Assembly: GCA_032622095.1 (NCBI GenBank)
Contig: CP136066.1
Coordinates: 58,374,609-58,438,608, forward strand
Direction of reading: 5' to 3'
Length of the DNA stretch: 64,000 nt
Source: Siphonodentalium dalli
Taxonomy: Eukaryota; Mollusca; Scaphopoda; Gadilida; Siphonodentaliidae
Notes under the pieces: generated by a model
Told to the model about the DNA's origin: nothing
Seen by the model: only the letters and a program-made list of their open reading frames with translations
Databases searched by the model: none
Shown: piece by piece, positions 54,441-64,000 of the stretch
Numbering within the stretch: the stretch's first letter is position 1
Layout: every line of letters begins with the position of its first letter
Program-made: the position numbers and the translations under genes

Positions 54441-54482
54441 GTCCCTTTAACATTATATTGAAATTGACAGCTTAAAAGTGCT

Positions 54483-54731
54483 TTAACCCTTTGAGTGCCG
54501 GGGGCCGATCTCATCGGCCCTAAACCTACAAAATAAGTCTGTTAAAGAATGTAAGAATAAATTATTAATATTGTAAAAAATTGTAAAAAAAAATAAAAAA
54601 AAAAATTGTTAGGCCAATGCATTCTCTTATATATGCGAGGCGACCTATGGTCGACTCGCATATATAAGAGAATGCATTGGCACAGGGTATATGGGTTGAT
54701 ACAAAAATCGACCTGACACTCAAAGGGTTAA
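54483..54731. mobile_element. R1 half-core in shell C (TTAACCCTTTGAGTGCC)
   Basis: TTAA-CCCTTTGAGTGCCGGGGG left; tgacactcaaaggg-TTAA right. Only the second R1 hairpin is present (54612-54686); a short aatgtaagaataaattatt stretch replaces the first. Its right-hand TTAA (54728-54731) is also the left TTAA of the next element. Confidence 0.85.
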
Positions 54732-55369
54732 CCCTTCCATGACTGGAGCTTCCTGAAATTTTGTGAAAACCCTGTGCCATTGGATTCTCTTATATATGCG
54801 AATCTCCCATCCGGAGACTCGCATAAAAAGATGGCCTAACAATTTCTGCCTTGCTCTTGTAAGCCAGAGTATTCTCTTAATAGAGACCTATCACAAATAC
54901 GATTACGGATAGGGTATATTGTCCTAGTATAAGGTTGACTCCATCACAATTTACCTACGGTGGCTAATTGGTGAGACGGCATATGCCCAACTATATTCAG
55001 TTACACATATATTTGATGGAAAGAGTAATATGTGTCTCTTTCAGACCCCATGTTCTTATCCGTGTGCAATATACCACACAGATACTGTTAGAGTGCCCCC
55101 ATGCAGGACCACTGGCACATTCTTGACATTCTGCACATAATTAAGCTGCGTGCGGGTATATTTCGTCTCCCATAAGAACCCCCGTGCGTAAAGATTTAAT
55201 TTTGGCTGTATACTGGCAAGATATTTCCATATCCGTAATCGTATTCGTAATTTTGCGAAAGGTCTCTATTTATGCGAGGCTCCTTATGGGAGACTCGCAT
55301 ATATAAGAGAATGCACTGGCACAGAAACTTAATGCTGCACCATTGCAGCTCCCGTCATGCAAAGGTTAA
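54728..55369. mobile_element. R1 core in shell B, split by another MITE
   Basis: TTAA-CCCTTCCATGACTGGAGC left; cccgtcatgcaaagg-TTAA right. The second hairpin of the core is interrupted at attctctta by a TA MITE (54881-55268); the remaining half (tatgcgaggctccttatggg) resumes after it. Insertion order: shell C and B elements abutting, then the TA MITE. Confidence 0.85.
54881..55268. mobile_element. nested TA MITE, TAGAGACCT ends
   Basis: Left TAGAGACCTATCACAAATAC, right inverted TAGAGACCTTTCGCAAAATT; the inner gattacggata words are shared. TA (54881-54882 and 55267-55268) duplicates the target inside an R1 hairpin. 388 bp, non-coding. Confidence 0.88.
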
Positions 55370-55409
55370 TCAACTGAAGAGAATATCTCATAAATTATAA
55401 AATGGAATG

Positions 55410-55581
55410 TACAGTAATGCTCTAAGTAAGCGACTTCTTAACCACAGCAGAATTATGGGTAACTTTTCAGGATTTAGAGCTTTCCGATGAATGGCAACAA
55501 GCCATATTTCCGACTAAATCCTGAAAAGTTACCCATAATTCTGCTGTGGTTAAGAAGTCGCTTACTTAGAGCATTACTGTA
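55410..55581. mobile_element. TA MITE, family 2 (near-perfect hairpin)
   Basis: TACAGTAATGCTCTAAGTAA to its exact inverse ending cattactgta, ~172 bp. The two ends differ from the family consensus at the same position (AAGTAAGCGAC / gtcgcttactt), so one arm may have been copied from the other. Confidence 0.9.
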
Positions 55582-55723
55582 GGTGCAAGTAGGTCCCCAT
55601 GTCCACCTTGAAAATTGCACCCTCGTCCTTTGGACCAGACAAAACTCCCAGGTTAGCAGAGTTCCATTTGCACCCCACTGGAACCTCAAGCAGACCAAAA
55701 TATTGACCAAAAGTAGAACAATA

Positions 55724-56182
55724 TGTGACTCACCATATCAAATTCAGTCGTAAGTCTGGGATTTTTTTACCCTGTGCCAATGCATTCTCTTATATATGCG
55801 AGTCGACCATAGGTCGCCTCGCATATATAAGAGAATGCATTGGCCTAACAATTTTTTAAAATTTTAATAATTTTTTCTTGTATTCTTTAACAATTTTATA
55901 ATTTCACCCGTACAGAGCCCCAGACAAACATGAGCAGACGACACTCTTCTATATGCTTCTATATATGTGTGGGGCTCCCTGCAGGGTAATGAATGTTTTT
56001 TATTTTATGTCCTAAAAATTGTAAGAAATATTTATTTTTAAAAAATGATAAAAAGTTGTTAGGCCAATGCATTCTCTTATATATGCGAGGCGACCTATGG
56101 TCGACTCGCATATATAAGAGAATGCATTGGCACAGGGTAAAAAAATCCCGACTTACGACTGGATTTGATATGGCTGGTCACA
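55724..56182. mobile_element. R1 core in shell D (TGTGACYNNCCATATCAAAT)
   Basis: Left TGTGACTCACCATATCAAAT then cagtcgtaagtctgggattt; the right end inverted reads TGTGACCAGCCATATCAAAT then ccagtcgtaagtcgggattt. The shell is symmetrical up to the core (accctgtgcc ... ggcacagggt), unlike shells A and B. The core has two perfect hairpins. The shell end also occurs alone at 37951. Confidence 0.88.
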
Positions 56183-56429
56183 TTGTTGGTCTAAATACAA
56201 CAAATTCCCCACTAATTATTGTTTTGAAAATCAAACAATGAGAACTATATCAACATAAATTTTTTACAACAAATGTTGTGTCAGCAATGAAATTTCCAAG
56301 TGTTGAACATTTTAACTAAAGTTGGGGGGGGGGTGCAGGTTAGAAACCCCCCAACTTTAGCCAATGTCCTCATACCGTCCCGACCCATCATTTTATCATT
56401 ATATTTTTTCATTGGATTCAGTATATCGT

Positions 56430-56841
56430 CGGTGGGCTTCCAATAGGACGTATACTAATTTTTGAAAATTTACAGGAGAAGCAAAAAACTGAATAAATCT
56501 CAAATGTGTTGTCAAAATAACAAGAATTATGAATATATAATAAGTTCACACAACAGGGAATATGCCCACTACGGTTTGAGACATGAATTAAGAGCTTTTT
56601 TGGGAAAAATATTTATTTTTATTGATATGTCACCAATTTTGTCAAAATTTCAGTCATCCAACCAAAATGAGATCATAAGATATTTTGGAAATAACAACTC
56701 AATAATGAGGGAAATAGTATTTTCTAGATGACTAAGGGGCACACACTCTAAATATATTGTGTAATTTGACACGGTGAATCTGATTATGCAAAAAGGTTTT
56801 TCCCGCCAAAACCGGGTATACATACTTTTGGAAGCCCACCG
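56430..56841. mobile_element. MITE, CGGTGGGCTTCCAA ends
   Basis: Left CGGTGGGCTTCCAATAGGAC, right inverted CGGTGGGCTTCCAAAAGTAT; 412 bp. A separate hairpin (aaagttggggggg / ccccccaacttt) lies just before it at 56312-56360. The frame inside (56462-56731) has no domain. Confidence 0.75.
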
Positions 56842-57059
56842 AAGATATATTTATCTAAACAAACTTTGTAAATTTAATTTGTATTGGCCTGACAGGATTA
56901 TTGGTTAATAAGATTTATTTATTTTTTGTTGTGGCTTTACCATTAATGTATTGTTGCGTTGTTATTTGTTATAATATAGATTGTTATTTAATGAATGATT
57001 TAAATGAAATGTAATAAATGTTTGATATTTAAAGGTGGATTGAGTTATAACTAGACAGG

Positions 57060-57416
57060 TTAAAGGTACTCAATCCGATTCGATGGTATCATCAGATTCT
57101 AACAACATTTTTTGAAATGACGTTTTTTATCAACATTTTGTTCAACGAAATTTGGCCGGGTTTGTCAAATATCTAAAACCCAAAGCCACTTGATTTTAGA
57201 GTTATCCATCTTCATCTGCAATTTGGTCCAAGACCGACGACTTTTTGTCAGGCCGCCAAAAAGTACCATTGGTGAAAAATAATAGATTTAAAAAATCTAT
57301 AGCTGATAACTCTGAGCTTTGATGGGTGGGTTCCTTGATTTGAATCAAATATTTTTTACCCCCGAAGCCAAGAAATAGTGATTTGGGAATGTTAATTTGG
57401 ATTATGCATCTTTTAA
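57060..57416. mobile_element. TTAA MITE, family 4
   Basis: TTAA-AGGTACTCAATCCGATTC left; attatgcatctt-TTAA right, decayed. Interior as at 309-737. Confidence 0.85.
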
Positions 57417-57702
57417 TATTATTTAATTAACTCATAGTAACAGCTTTATATAATATTATTTAATTAGCTCACAAGTAACATAACTTTTGGCCGAAGGGCC
57501 TTCCTCAGTGTTACAGATAAATCACTTAAAATGTTGACATGTTTCCACTAACATGTATCAATAACACGCATCTTCCGTTCTCACTTCCGCCATGACGTTG
57601 ATGGCATATAGTTCATATGATGGCGAGTCCCGCAACCATCAAGGAAATTAAAACCACTGCCATTCTTCGTATTGAGATGGAGTATCCACTCATTTTCCCT
57701 GA

Positions 57703-57853
57703 TAACATAATGCCCTAAATAATCGACTCCTTAACCACAAAAGAATTATGGAGAGCTTTCCAATGAATGGCAACAAGCCATATTTCGGACTAAATCCTGA
57801 AAAATTACCCATAATTCTGTGGTTAAGAAGTTGATTATTTAGGCATTACTGTA
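57703..57853. mobile_element. TA MITE, family 2 (deleted middle)
   Basis: taatgccctaaataatcgac to ttgattatttaggcattact. The left arm is shortened after cacaaaagaattatgg. Confidence 0.82.
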
Positions 57854-58089
57854 AGTCTTAAGCCCTGTCCACCACATACTCTCCACTATACACACATGGA
57901 ATGTCATGCGTGTTCACAACTTTGTTCTTCTGTATTTAGCCTTGTGTCCCTCAGATGCTCTTGCTCACTCCCCAATGCTTTATTTCACCCATATAGACTG
58001 CGCAGTCACATTTCTTGCAGGATAATAACATCATCTCTCAGCATAAATTCACGTTTACGATAGTTGTCTGATTTTATTGAACGACAGCA

Positions 58090-58433
58090 CCTCACATGTC
58101 TTGTCATTCTGCTTTAGGCCTCTCTGCTATGGGAGACCTAGGATCAGATTGAAGTTCCCCAGTTGAAGTTGATGTTCACCCATTAGTCACCTCGATTATT
58201 CATTTTATCTTCTGCAAATTAGGGGATATAGAAACTGAAGAGAATGGAAAAAGTAACTAAAACAATGTTAATTTGAGATTAGATACTTCCCATCAGATGA
58301 GGCCTAAGCAGAATGAGGTTCCAATAGGGTGAATCTGGTGATTCTAGCCCACTGTGCAGGGTAGCATAACTAAATTCACCCTCTGGGGAACTAATTCTGC
58401 AAATGTCAAGACACATTATATCCAAGCTTGCTG
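58090..58433. mobile_element. hAT MITE family 3 (left-truncated)
   Basis: Right end ...atatccaagcttg is intact; the left begins inside the element (attctgctttaggcctctct). Interior as at 51270. Confidence 0.78.
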
Positions 58434-58561
58434 AGCTCTTAGATATGATGGCATTTTTTGGTTCAGAAACATCAAGATTACAACAATAGAAAGAGGTAGA
58501 TAAAATAAGATAAGATAATTTATTTCGTATACAGACAAAATACAAAATAAAGGTCAATTTC

Positions 58562-58937
58562 TTAAAGGCACACTATCCGAATTGATGGTCCCCATATCAA
58601 ATTCCAACAACAAAAACATTTATTGATATGCCGCTTCAGTTATCAGAATCAATTAATTGCCAAAAAATAATGCTAACCACTGTCAACTATAGTATAAAAG
58701 AAGTGTTGTATATCAACATTTTGTTCAATGCAATTTGGTATCGAGAGTACATGTATGTTGTTCGGCATTCATCAAATATTTGCCAGGCTGCCAAATATTC
58801 AAAGTGGTGAAAAATAAGATTTAAAAACTCAAAATCTGATAACTCTGGGCTTTAATGTGTCGTTATGTCGACTCAATCTAATATTTTTCAACCCTGAAGC
58901 CAGAGAAAAAGTAATTTAGGGGTTTATGTATCTTTAA
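58562..58937. mobile_element. TTAA MITE, family 4, just downstream of WDR25
   Basis: TTAA-AGGCACACTATCCGAATT left; atgtatctt-TTAA right. It ends 20 bp beyond the WDR25 stop codon (minus sense), so it probably forms part of the WDR25 3' UTR. Confidence 0.82.
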
Positions 58938-58957
58938 ATGGCTGTCTTCTCCTCAAG

Positions 58958-59179
58958 CTACTTGAACACAGCTATCTGTCCCGTCCAACTACAAGCAGCC
59001 ACGACACTCGGTAAGACTGGGTGGCAAGTCACATCCATACAAACACCGAAGCCAGTTGACAGCTTGTGACGCAGTTTGCTGGTATGTTGATCGTAGAAGT
59101 AGGCGCAGCCGTCTGAAGATCCAGATGTAACCATTGATCCATCAGAGCTGATGTCCAAACCAATGCTGTAACCACTGAC
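58958..59179 (-). CDS. WDR25: WDR25, last coding exon (final WD40 repeats)
   Basis: Minus-strand exon after a CACTTTGCAG acceptor, phase 0, 73 residues: VSGYSIGLDISSDGSMVTSG, SSDGCAYFYDQHTSKLRH, ... VCMDVTCHPVLPSVVAACSW then TGQIAVFK and a stop. It aligns with the C-terminus of human WDR25 ([44 protein letters not shown]-type block), including the HPVLPSV signature. WDR25 is a WD40 beta-propeller protein of poorly known function. The 3,744-bp intron upstream holds five or more MITEs. Confidence 0.93.
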   Translation of the reverse strand, partial: VSGYSIGLDISSDGSMVTSGSSDGCAYFYDQHTSKLRHKLSTGFGVCMDVTCHPVLPSVVAACSWTGQIAVFK

Positions 59180-59634
59180 CTGCAAAGTGATGCGTTAGAT
59201 GCTAAATACATATTGCATGCTTATTTTAGTGAATAATACTGATTAGTGAGTGTCCAGAGGGCGATTAGATATTTAGTGTCAAGGTTGTTCTAAAATTAGG
59301 TATATTTGCTTGTTTGTTAATAGTCAAAATTCTTGTTAGTTTCATTGTGAATATCACATATGTTTGCTCATTTAAGCCTTTGTCTGTTCGACACGCCCAA
59401 TGCGAGTTTTGTCAAATTTCCTCAATAAAAAATTATGTTTTGTTTGCAGTTGTAACTATACTGTTTTTAGATTATTCCGGTCACCAAAATTCTTTCCATT
59501 CACTTTTGCCCAGGGTAAATTTACCCATTGTAGCCCAGCGTAATGAATGGAATCGCCCCCAGGCATTATGTCAACTGGAAAAATTGGGAATAAACTCATA
59601 TTGCTAAAAATTTCAACCACAATGATGTCACCAT

Positions 59635-60198
59635 TTAAAGGGAGACTATGCCAATTTTAATAAATTCCCAAACAACGATGTAATATCGATAATATATAGA
59701 AAAATAATTTGAGTCAAAGATGTCTTCTGTAAACGTTCAGGTTAACAGTTTATCTTAAAATCAAACTTAATTACTTTAATAATATAAATTTAATTTATGG
59801 CTTCAGCCATATAAATTTATATAAAACTAAGTTACGAATTTCCATGTACAAGACGTAATAAAATTTATTGACGGATAGTGGATTGGGCAACAAGTTACAC
59901 ACATCGTGTAATAAAATATGGGGCTTGAACTTAAGTCACTCACTGATTATACAATAAAATTAATGCGCATCTGGAACTATTATGCATATAATATAACATT
60001 TATTTGATACATTTGCCTAAAAACTGTACAAAAATATCTCGATGACGAGCGTTCTATTTTTGTATTCCGGCTTATCTGCCATCAATTTCTGTACTTTGTA
60101 CTCATCAGACAGACAAGTAATGGAAATCTGGTTCCTTTATCTATGAAGCAGAGACTATAGAAACCAACAAAAACATTTTATTACAGTACCCCTTTCAA
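59635..60198. mobile_element. family 5 element, inverted and diverged
   Basis: In reverse it matches 7862-8452 and 21393-21994 (agactatagaaaccaaca, tcgataatatatagaaa, acagtacccct). The end near 59638 is altered (AGGGAGACTATGCCAATTTT). Intronic in WDR25. Confidence 0.75.
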
Positions 60199-60422
60199 GA
60201 AAATACAACATCCGCAGTATGCATGATTGTAAATGTTTACTACTTGATTCATCCTGAATCATTTCCCGATAAATAACCGGCAATAATTATGACAAAGAAA
60301 GTCATGGCATATGATTCATATACATATATATGAATAATATTGAGTGCTGTCGATTTGGGTATAAAATTTATGTTAATAACAACATTGATCAGGATTGTTC
60401 TCTTCTGCGGTCCAGTAGAGTG

Positions 60423-60887
60423 TTAACCCTTTACCCAACAGAACGGCCCTGTGCCAATGCATTCTCTTATATATGCGAGTCGACCATAGGTCGCCTCGCA
60501 TATATAAGAGAATGCATTGGCTTAACACATATTAAAAATGATAAAATTGTCAAAGAATGTAGAAAAATATTATAAAAATTGTTAAAAAATGTAAGACAAA
60601 ATTATAAAATTGTTTAAGAATGTAAGAAAAAAATGGTAAAAAGGGTTAAAAAAGATTTTTTTTAGGCCAATGCATTCTCTTATATATGCGAGGCGACCTA
60701 TGGTCGACTCACATATATAAGAGAATGCATTGGCACAGGGCATAACTGTAACTATCACAATGTGGTCAAGGAGCCGGTTCCAATGATATCCATATTGGTA
60801 TGGTTCTATTGAGACAGACCGAAGATATTTTAGGCTGTTGAAGCTTTATTTGGCCGGTTTTGGCCAGTTTGTTGGGTAGAGTGTTAA
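60423..60887. mobile_element. R1 core in shell A
   Basis: TTAA-CCCTTTACCCAACAGAAC left; tttgttgggtagagtg-TTAA right. Both R1 hairpins are intact (60447-60516; 60668-60741). The spacer is AT-rich with aatgtaagaaaaa words. The long arm has aaggagccggttccaatgat. In the WDR25 intron. Confidence 0.9.
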
Positions 60888-61489
60888 CCCATTCTTCACT
60901 AAATACTCATTTTTAAGGGTTAACAAATACAGGTTAGTGGGTGCCCGACAAGGTAACACATCTGCCCGGGTCAACGAAAATCACACCTAGCCCTCTGGGA
61001 TGATAATAACAAGTCAGAATGGAGCACTGGCTGATGGACTTTACGGCCTTTCCATTTGTCAACATAAGTATGGTGAAAGAGATAATGGCTTACAACCTAT
61101 CCGTCATATAATTTCCCCACATAATGAAGGTGGTACATAAATGTATGGATGTCAAAAGAAAGGGGAGGTTGTCTGCTAGGCATATTAAAGAAGATTCGAG
61201 GCTAAATATGATGATGACCAAGGTCCCAATTTCTCACAGACAAATTGCTCCTCGTTCTGATGACATGAATTTTGAGGTGGAAGCTGGATCCTGGAGCAGT
61301 TTATTAGAATTTTGAAAATAGTTTTAGAACGCACCCCACAAAAATAAGATTTCATTTTATGCCAAAAGTAGAATTTAAACATTTTTGGAAATTACTCCCA
61401 ATGAGTTACAAAGATGCCAAAATGTTCTGATAAGATCATCATCAGTTGCAGATTTTTGACTATATGCCACTCATTGACAAGAAGCTATC
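60888..61489. other. WDR25 intron, nothing recognised
   Basis: A 40-bp palindrome-like stretch (gttaacccattcttcactaa / ttaagggttaac) at 60883-60923. Otherwise no repeat family or exon. The frames at 61124-61315 and 61185-61382 overlap on opposite strands without support. Confidence 0.4.
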
Positions 61490-61975
61490 CTTCAGGAAAT
61501 GTTCAGATAATAAGTTCAACGAACGAATGTTTGTTGAACTTATATTATTAACCATTTCATGACGGGAGCTGCGCTGCTTAGCATTAAAGATCCTACAGAA
61601 GTGGATTTTATTATATGTACGAGTCTCCCGTAGCGAGCCTCACATATATAAGAGAATGCATTAGCTTACAAGGTCAAGGTAAATATTGTTAGGCCAATAT
61701 ATTCTCTTATACATATGAAGCTCCATATGGGAGACTCGTGTATATATAAGAAAATCCAGTGGCACAGGGTTTTTGCTAAATTTCAGGAAGCTCCAGTTAT
61801 GGAAGGGTTAACTAAACATTTCCCACCAATGAATAGGATTTCTTCTGCACTTTCTATTTCTGTTGTCTGCTCATATTTCCAGAACATCAGTCCAGATGAA
61901 TAATAGACCTTTCCAATGTATACTTATATAACTGAATTGGAGAATCCATTTAGTATAGAAAGGTGTTAACCCTTT
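61490..61975. mobile_element. family 11 MITE split by an R1/shell B insertion
   Basis: Family 11 words on each side (aaatgttcagataataagtt; gatttcttctgcactttcta; aatccatttagtatagaaag). The insertion at 61548-61811 has TTAA at both edges (61548-61551, 61808-61811), shell B ends (CCATTTCATGACGGGAGC; ctccagttatggaaggg) and two worn R1 hairpins. Confidence 0.85.
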
Positions 61976-62032
61976 GGTAACTAGTGATGTATAATTAGAG
62001 ATGTTCAGCTAGTGATGAAATGGTTATCGGCA

Positions 62033-62435
62033 TTAGCCCTTTACCCAACAGAAGGGCCATGTGCCAATGCATTCTCTTATATATGCGAGTCGACCATAGG
62101 TCGCCTCGCATATATAAGAGAATGCATTGGCTTAACACATTAAAAATTATAAAATTGTTAAAGAATGTAAGAAAAAATGGTAAAAAGTGTTAAAAAAAGA
62201 TTTTTTTTAGGCCAATGCATTCTCTTATATATGCGAGGCGACCTATGGTCGACTCGCATATATAAGAGAATGCATTGGCACAGGGCTAACTGTAACTATC
62301 ACAATGTGGTCAAGGAGCCGGTTCCAATGATATCCATATTTGTATGGTTTTATTGTGACAGTCCGAAGATATTTTAGGCTGTTGAAGCTTTTAATATATG
62401 GGCGTTTTTGGCCGGTTTGTTGGGTAAAGGGTTAG
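62033..62435. mobile_element. R1 core in shell A with TTAG target duplication
   Basis: CCCTTTACCCAACAGAAGGG begins at 62037, and tttgttgggtaaaggg ends at 62431. The four flanking bases are TTAG on both sides (62033-62036, 62432-62435). Two perfect R1 hairpins. The core-spacer (aacacattaaaaattataaa) is shorter than in the copy at 60423. Confidence 0.9.
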
Positions 62436-62452
62436 CAGATTATTTGGTGATC

Positions 62453-62866
62453 AGCCAAGCTTGGAAATAGTGTGTCTGACATTTGCCGAATGAGGTCTCA
62501 GAGTGTGAATTTAGTGACGTTATCCCGCACAACAGGTTAGCATCACCAAATTCACCCACTGGGAACCTCATTCTGCTTAGGCCTCAACCTGCTATGGGAG
62601 ACCTCGGATCAGATTGAAGTTCCCCAGTTGAAGTTGGTGATGTTCACCCATTAGTCACCTCGATTATGCAATTTATCTTCTGCAATAGGGAGCCTCGCAT
62701 ATATATTAAGAGAATGCACTGGCTTACAAGATCAAGGCAAATATTCTTAGGCCAATGTATTCTCTTATATATGAGAAACACCTCTGGGAGACTCGCATAT
62801 ATAAGAGAATGCATTGGCACAGGGTTTTCACAAAATTTCAGGAAGCTCCAGTCATGGAAGGGTTAA
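62453..62866. mobile_element. family 3 left part joined to R1/shell B right part
   Basis: 62453-62685 is family 3 from its left end (ccaagcttggaaatagtgtg) to gcaatttatcttctgcaa. 62686-62866 is a shell B element lacking its first ~70 bases: agcctcgcatatatattaag ... ctccagtcatggaaggg-TTAA. The junction suggests deletion or recombination between two elements. Confidence 0.82.
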
Positions 62867-62923
62867 ATATCTCTCATTCCAATAAAATGATTTACTGAAA
62901 AGAATAATAGAAAAAATAGATAC

Positions 62924-63064
62924 CTTGTGTCCATGGTAACGCTTTGATTTGTTCATCTTATATGGCCTCTGAGTTGAGAATATAGCGATGTAGTCCCCCT
63001 GAGATTGAGCGAGTAGTGTGTTCCTCGACTCATTGACCTTTAGTCTGACACAGCTGTATCGCTC
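62924..63064 (-). CDS. WDR25: WDR25, penultimate coding exon
   Basis: Minus-strand exon of 141 bp, phase 0 at both ends: acceptor TCTATTATAG, donor CACAAG|GTATCT. It encodes ERYSCVRLKVNESRNTLLAQ, SQGDYIAIFSTQRPYKMNKS and KRYHGHK. The human counterpart has the same frame of residues (ERY....LK..P....FLAQ, GNYVALFST, WPYRM, RYEGHKVEGYS), and the next exon here indeed starts VSGYS. Upstream exons of the gene (the N-terminal ~three quarters) lie beyond the right edge. Confidence 0.93.
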
Positions 63065-63311
63065 CTATAATAGAGAAATAAAAGAGATTTCATAAAATAG
63101 TGTCCTGCACATCTGGAATTATGTCACGAATCGCTGTTCTGATCTATGTCAAATTGAATCTTGAATTGAATCAGGTGTTCATTAATTATATATCCTCTAT
63201 AATTTTGTCTATTTAATATGGAGTCTTCGTTGCAATAGGCCCCTAGTTGTTGTAGTGCTTTGGTTTGTGAAGCAAGGAATCTTTTCGCATCACTTTCCTG
63301 AGCCATACATC

Positions 63312-63441
63312 TACAGCAATGCCCTAAATAATCGACTCCTTAACCACAGCAGAATTAAGAGTAATATTTCCGACTAAATCCTGAAAAATTACCCATAATT
63401 CTGCTGTGGTTAAGAAGTCGATCATTTAGGGCATTACTGTA
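63312..63441. mobile_element. TA MITE, family 2 (short)
   Basis: TACAGCAATGCCCTAAATAA to atcatttagggcattactgta, 130 bp, central part deleted. Located in the WDR25 intron/upstream region. Confidence 0.87.
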
Positions 63442-63529
63442 AGATTATCTATATGACACCTTTGTGCTTTCGTTTTTTTTCCTTTAGTGACTGCGGATAT
63501 TTTTTTTGGTGCTATATAACCATCTCTAT

Positions 63530-63870
63530 ACTAAATACTCATTGATGAGTAGTTCTTGTAGGAATTGTTCAGATAATAAGTTCAATGAACAGCCATCGGC
63601 TGTTTGCTAAACTTATTGTCTGAACATTCCCATCAAATAATATGAATTCTTCTGTATTTGTATTATCTGGAGTCTGCTTATCTTTGCTAAACATCTATCA
63701 AGATAAATAATAGACCATTCCAATCCATACTTTAATAACTGAGTCATTTATTAACGGTCGATTATCTCTTTGTGAACATGTATTATATAGTTACCGGGGT
63801 ATAAAATATTATATCTGAATCGAAGACTCCTGTCCGGAAATGCTTCTATCGATTAATATTAATTTTATTT
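63530..63870. mobile_element. family 11 MITE followed by family 10-like block
   Basis: 63530-63765: ctatactaaatactcattga, gttcagataataagttcaat / aacttattgtctgaacattc (inner hairpin), ccattccaatccatacttta. 63780-63870 shares ggggtataaaatattatatc and tgcttctatcgattaatatt with 53705-53800. Confidence 0.7.
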
Positions 63871-64000
63871 AGAATATTTTCTGGTCTAAAAAGGTGTGGT
63901 TGTTTAGCTATTAAACGAACAATAGTGGTTACTGTTAACAGAGACAAGAAATTTTATTGTGTAATACGGTACATGTTTTGTCACAAATAAACGTTAATTA
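63871..64000. other. window edge, nothing recognised
   Basis: AT-rich sequence to the end of the window; presumably an intron of WDR25. Confidence 0.35.

Noticed and set aside
63124-63306. Minus frame MAQESDAKRFLASQTKALQQ...
   Set aside because: No splice sites matching the WDR25 phases, no similarity to WDR25, and it lies in presumed intron next to a MITE; left unannotated.
1-64000. tRNA, rRNA or snRNA genes
   Set aside because: No cloverleaf with A/B box spacing or conserved rRNA block could be recognised by eye; a covariance-model scan would be needed to exclude them.

Overview
This is eukaryotic nuclear DNA, AT-rich, with split genes, GT-AG introns and a very high load of short non-autonomous DNA transposons. 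The gene set (PAXX, a TJAP1-like gene, WDR25) and the repeat style (tandem arrays ending in GGACGGACGGAC-type tails, nested inverted-repeat elements) point to a non-vertebrate animal, most likely a marine invertebrate. I cannot name the species. No bacterial genes, operons, CRISPR arrays or convincing RNA genes were seen.

Layout. 1-4.7 kb is repeats, including a ~450-bp tandem array carrying a hAT-type insertion. 4.8-7.7 kb is a long TIR element. About 8.8-17.3 kb holds exons of an unrecognised minus-strand gene for a small secreted cysteine-rich protein: a signal-peptide exon and two phase-1 exons, each with six cysteines in identical 2-3-4-3-2 spacing. A 33-bp minisatellite grown from one of its 5' splice sites lies beside it. 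20.2-23.3 kb is a complete two-exon PAXX gene (minus strand, 203 aa, Ku-binding tail intact). 23.8-29.9 kb is a set of inverted duplications with three copies of the same terminal exon of an unrecognised gene. 31-35.8 kb is transposon-derived: a fold-back element, a LINE reverse-transcriptase tail and a 2.3-kb TIR element. 37.8-46.6 kb holds six exons of a TJAP1-like coiled-coil gene (plus strand, N-terminus not found), with a broken tandem copy of one exon and a captured piece of PAXX in its introns. 46.6-58.9 kb is dense MITE territory. 58.9-63.1 kb holds the last two coding exons of WDR25 (minus strand, continuing off the right edge).

The host genes appear functionally independent: PAXX acts in DNA end joining, the TJAP1-like gene encodes a coiled-coil protein related to a tight-junction/Golgi factor, and WDR25 is a WD40 protein. 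The unifying theme is transposon biology. At least six families can be defined by their ends and target-site duplications: TTAA, 8-bp and TA types. The most striking is a two-hairpin core that recurs inside four different terminal-repeat shells. I saw no long intact transposase gene; the elements look non-autonomous.
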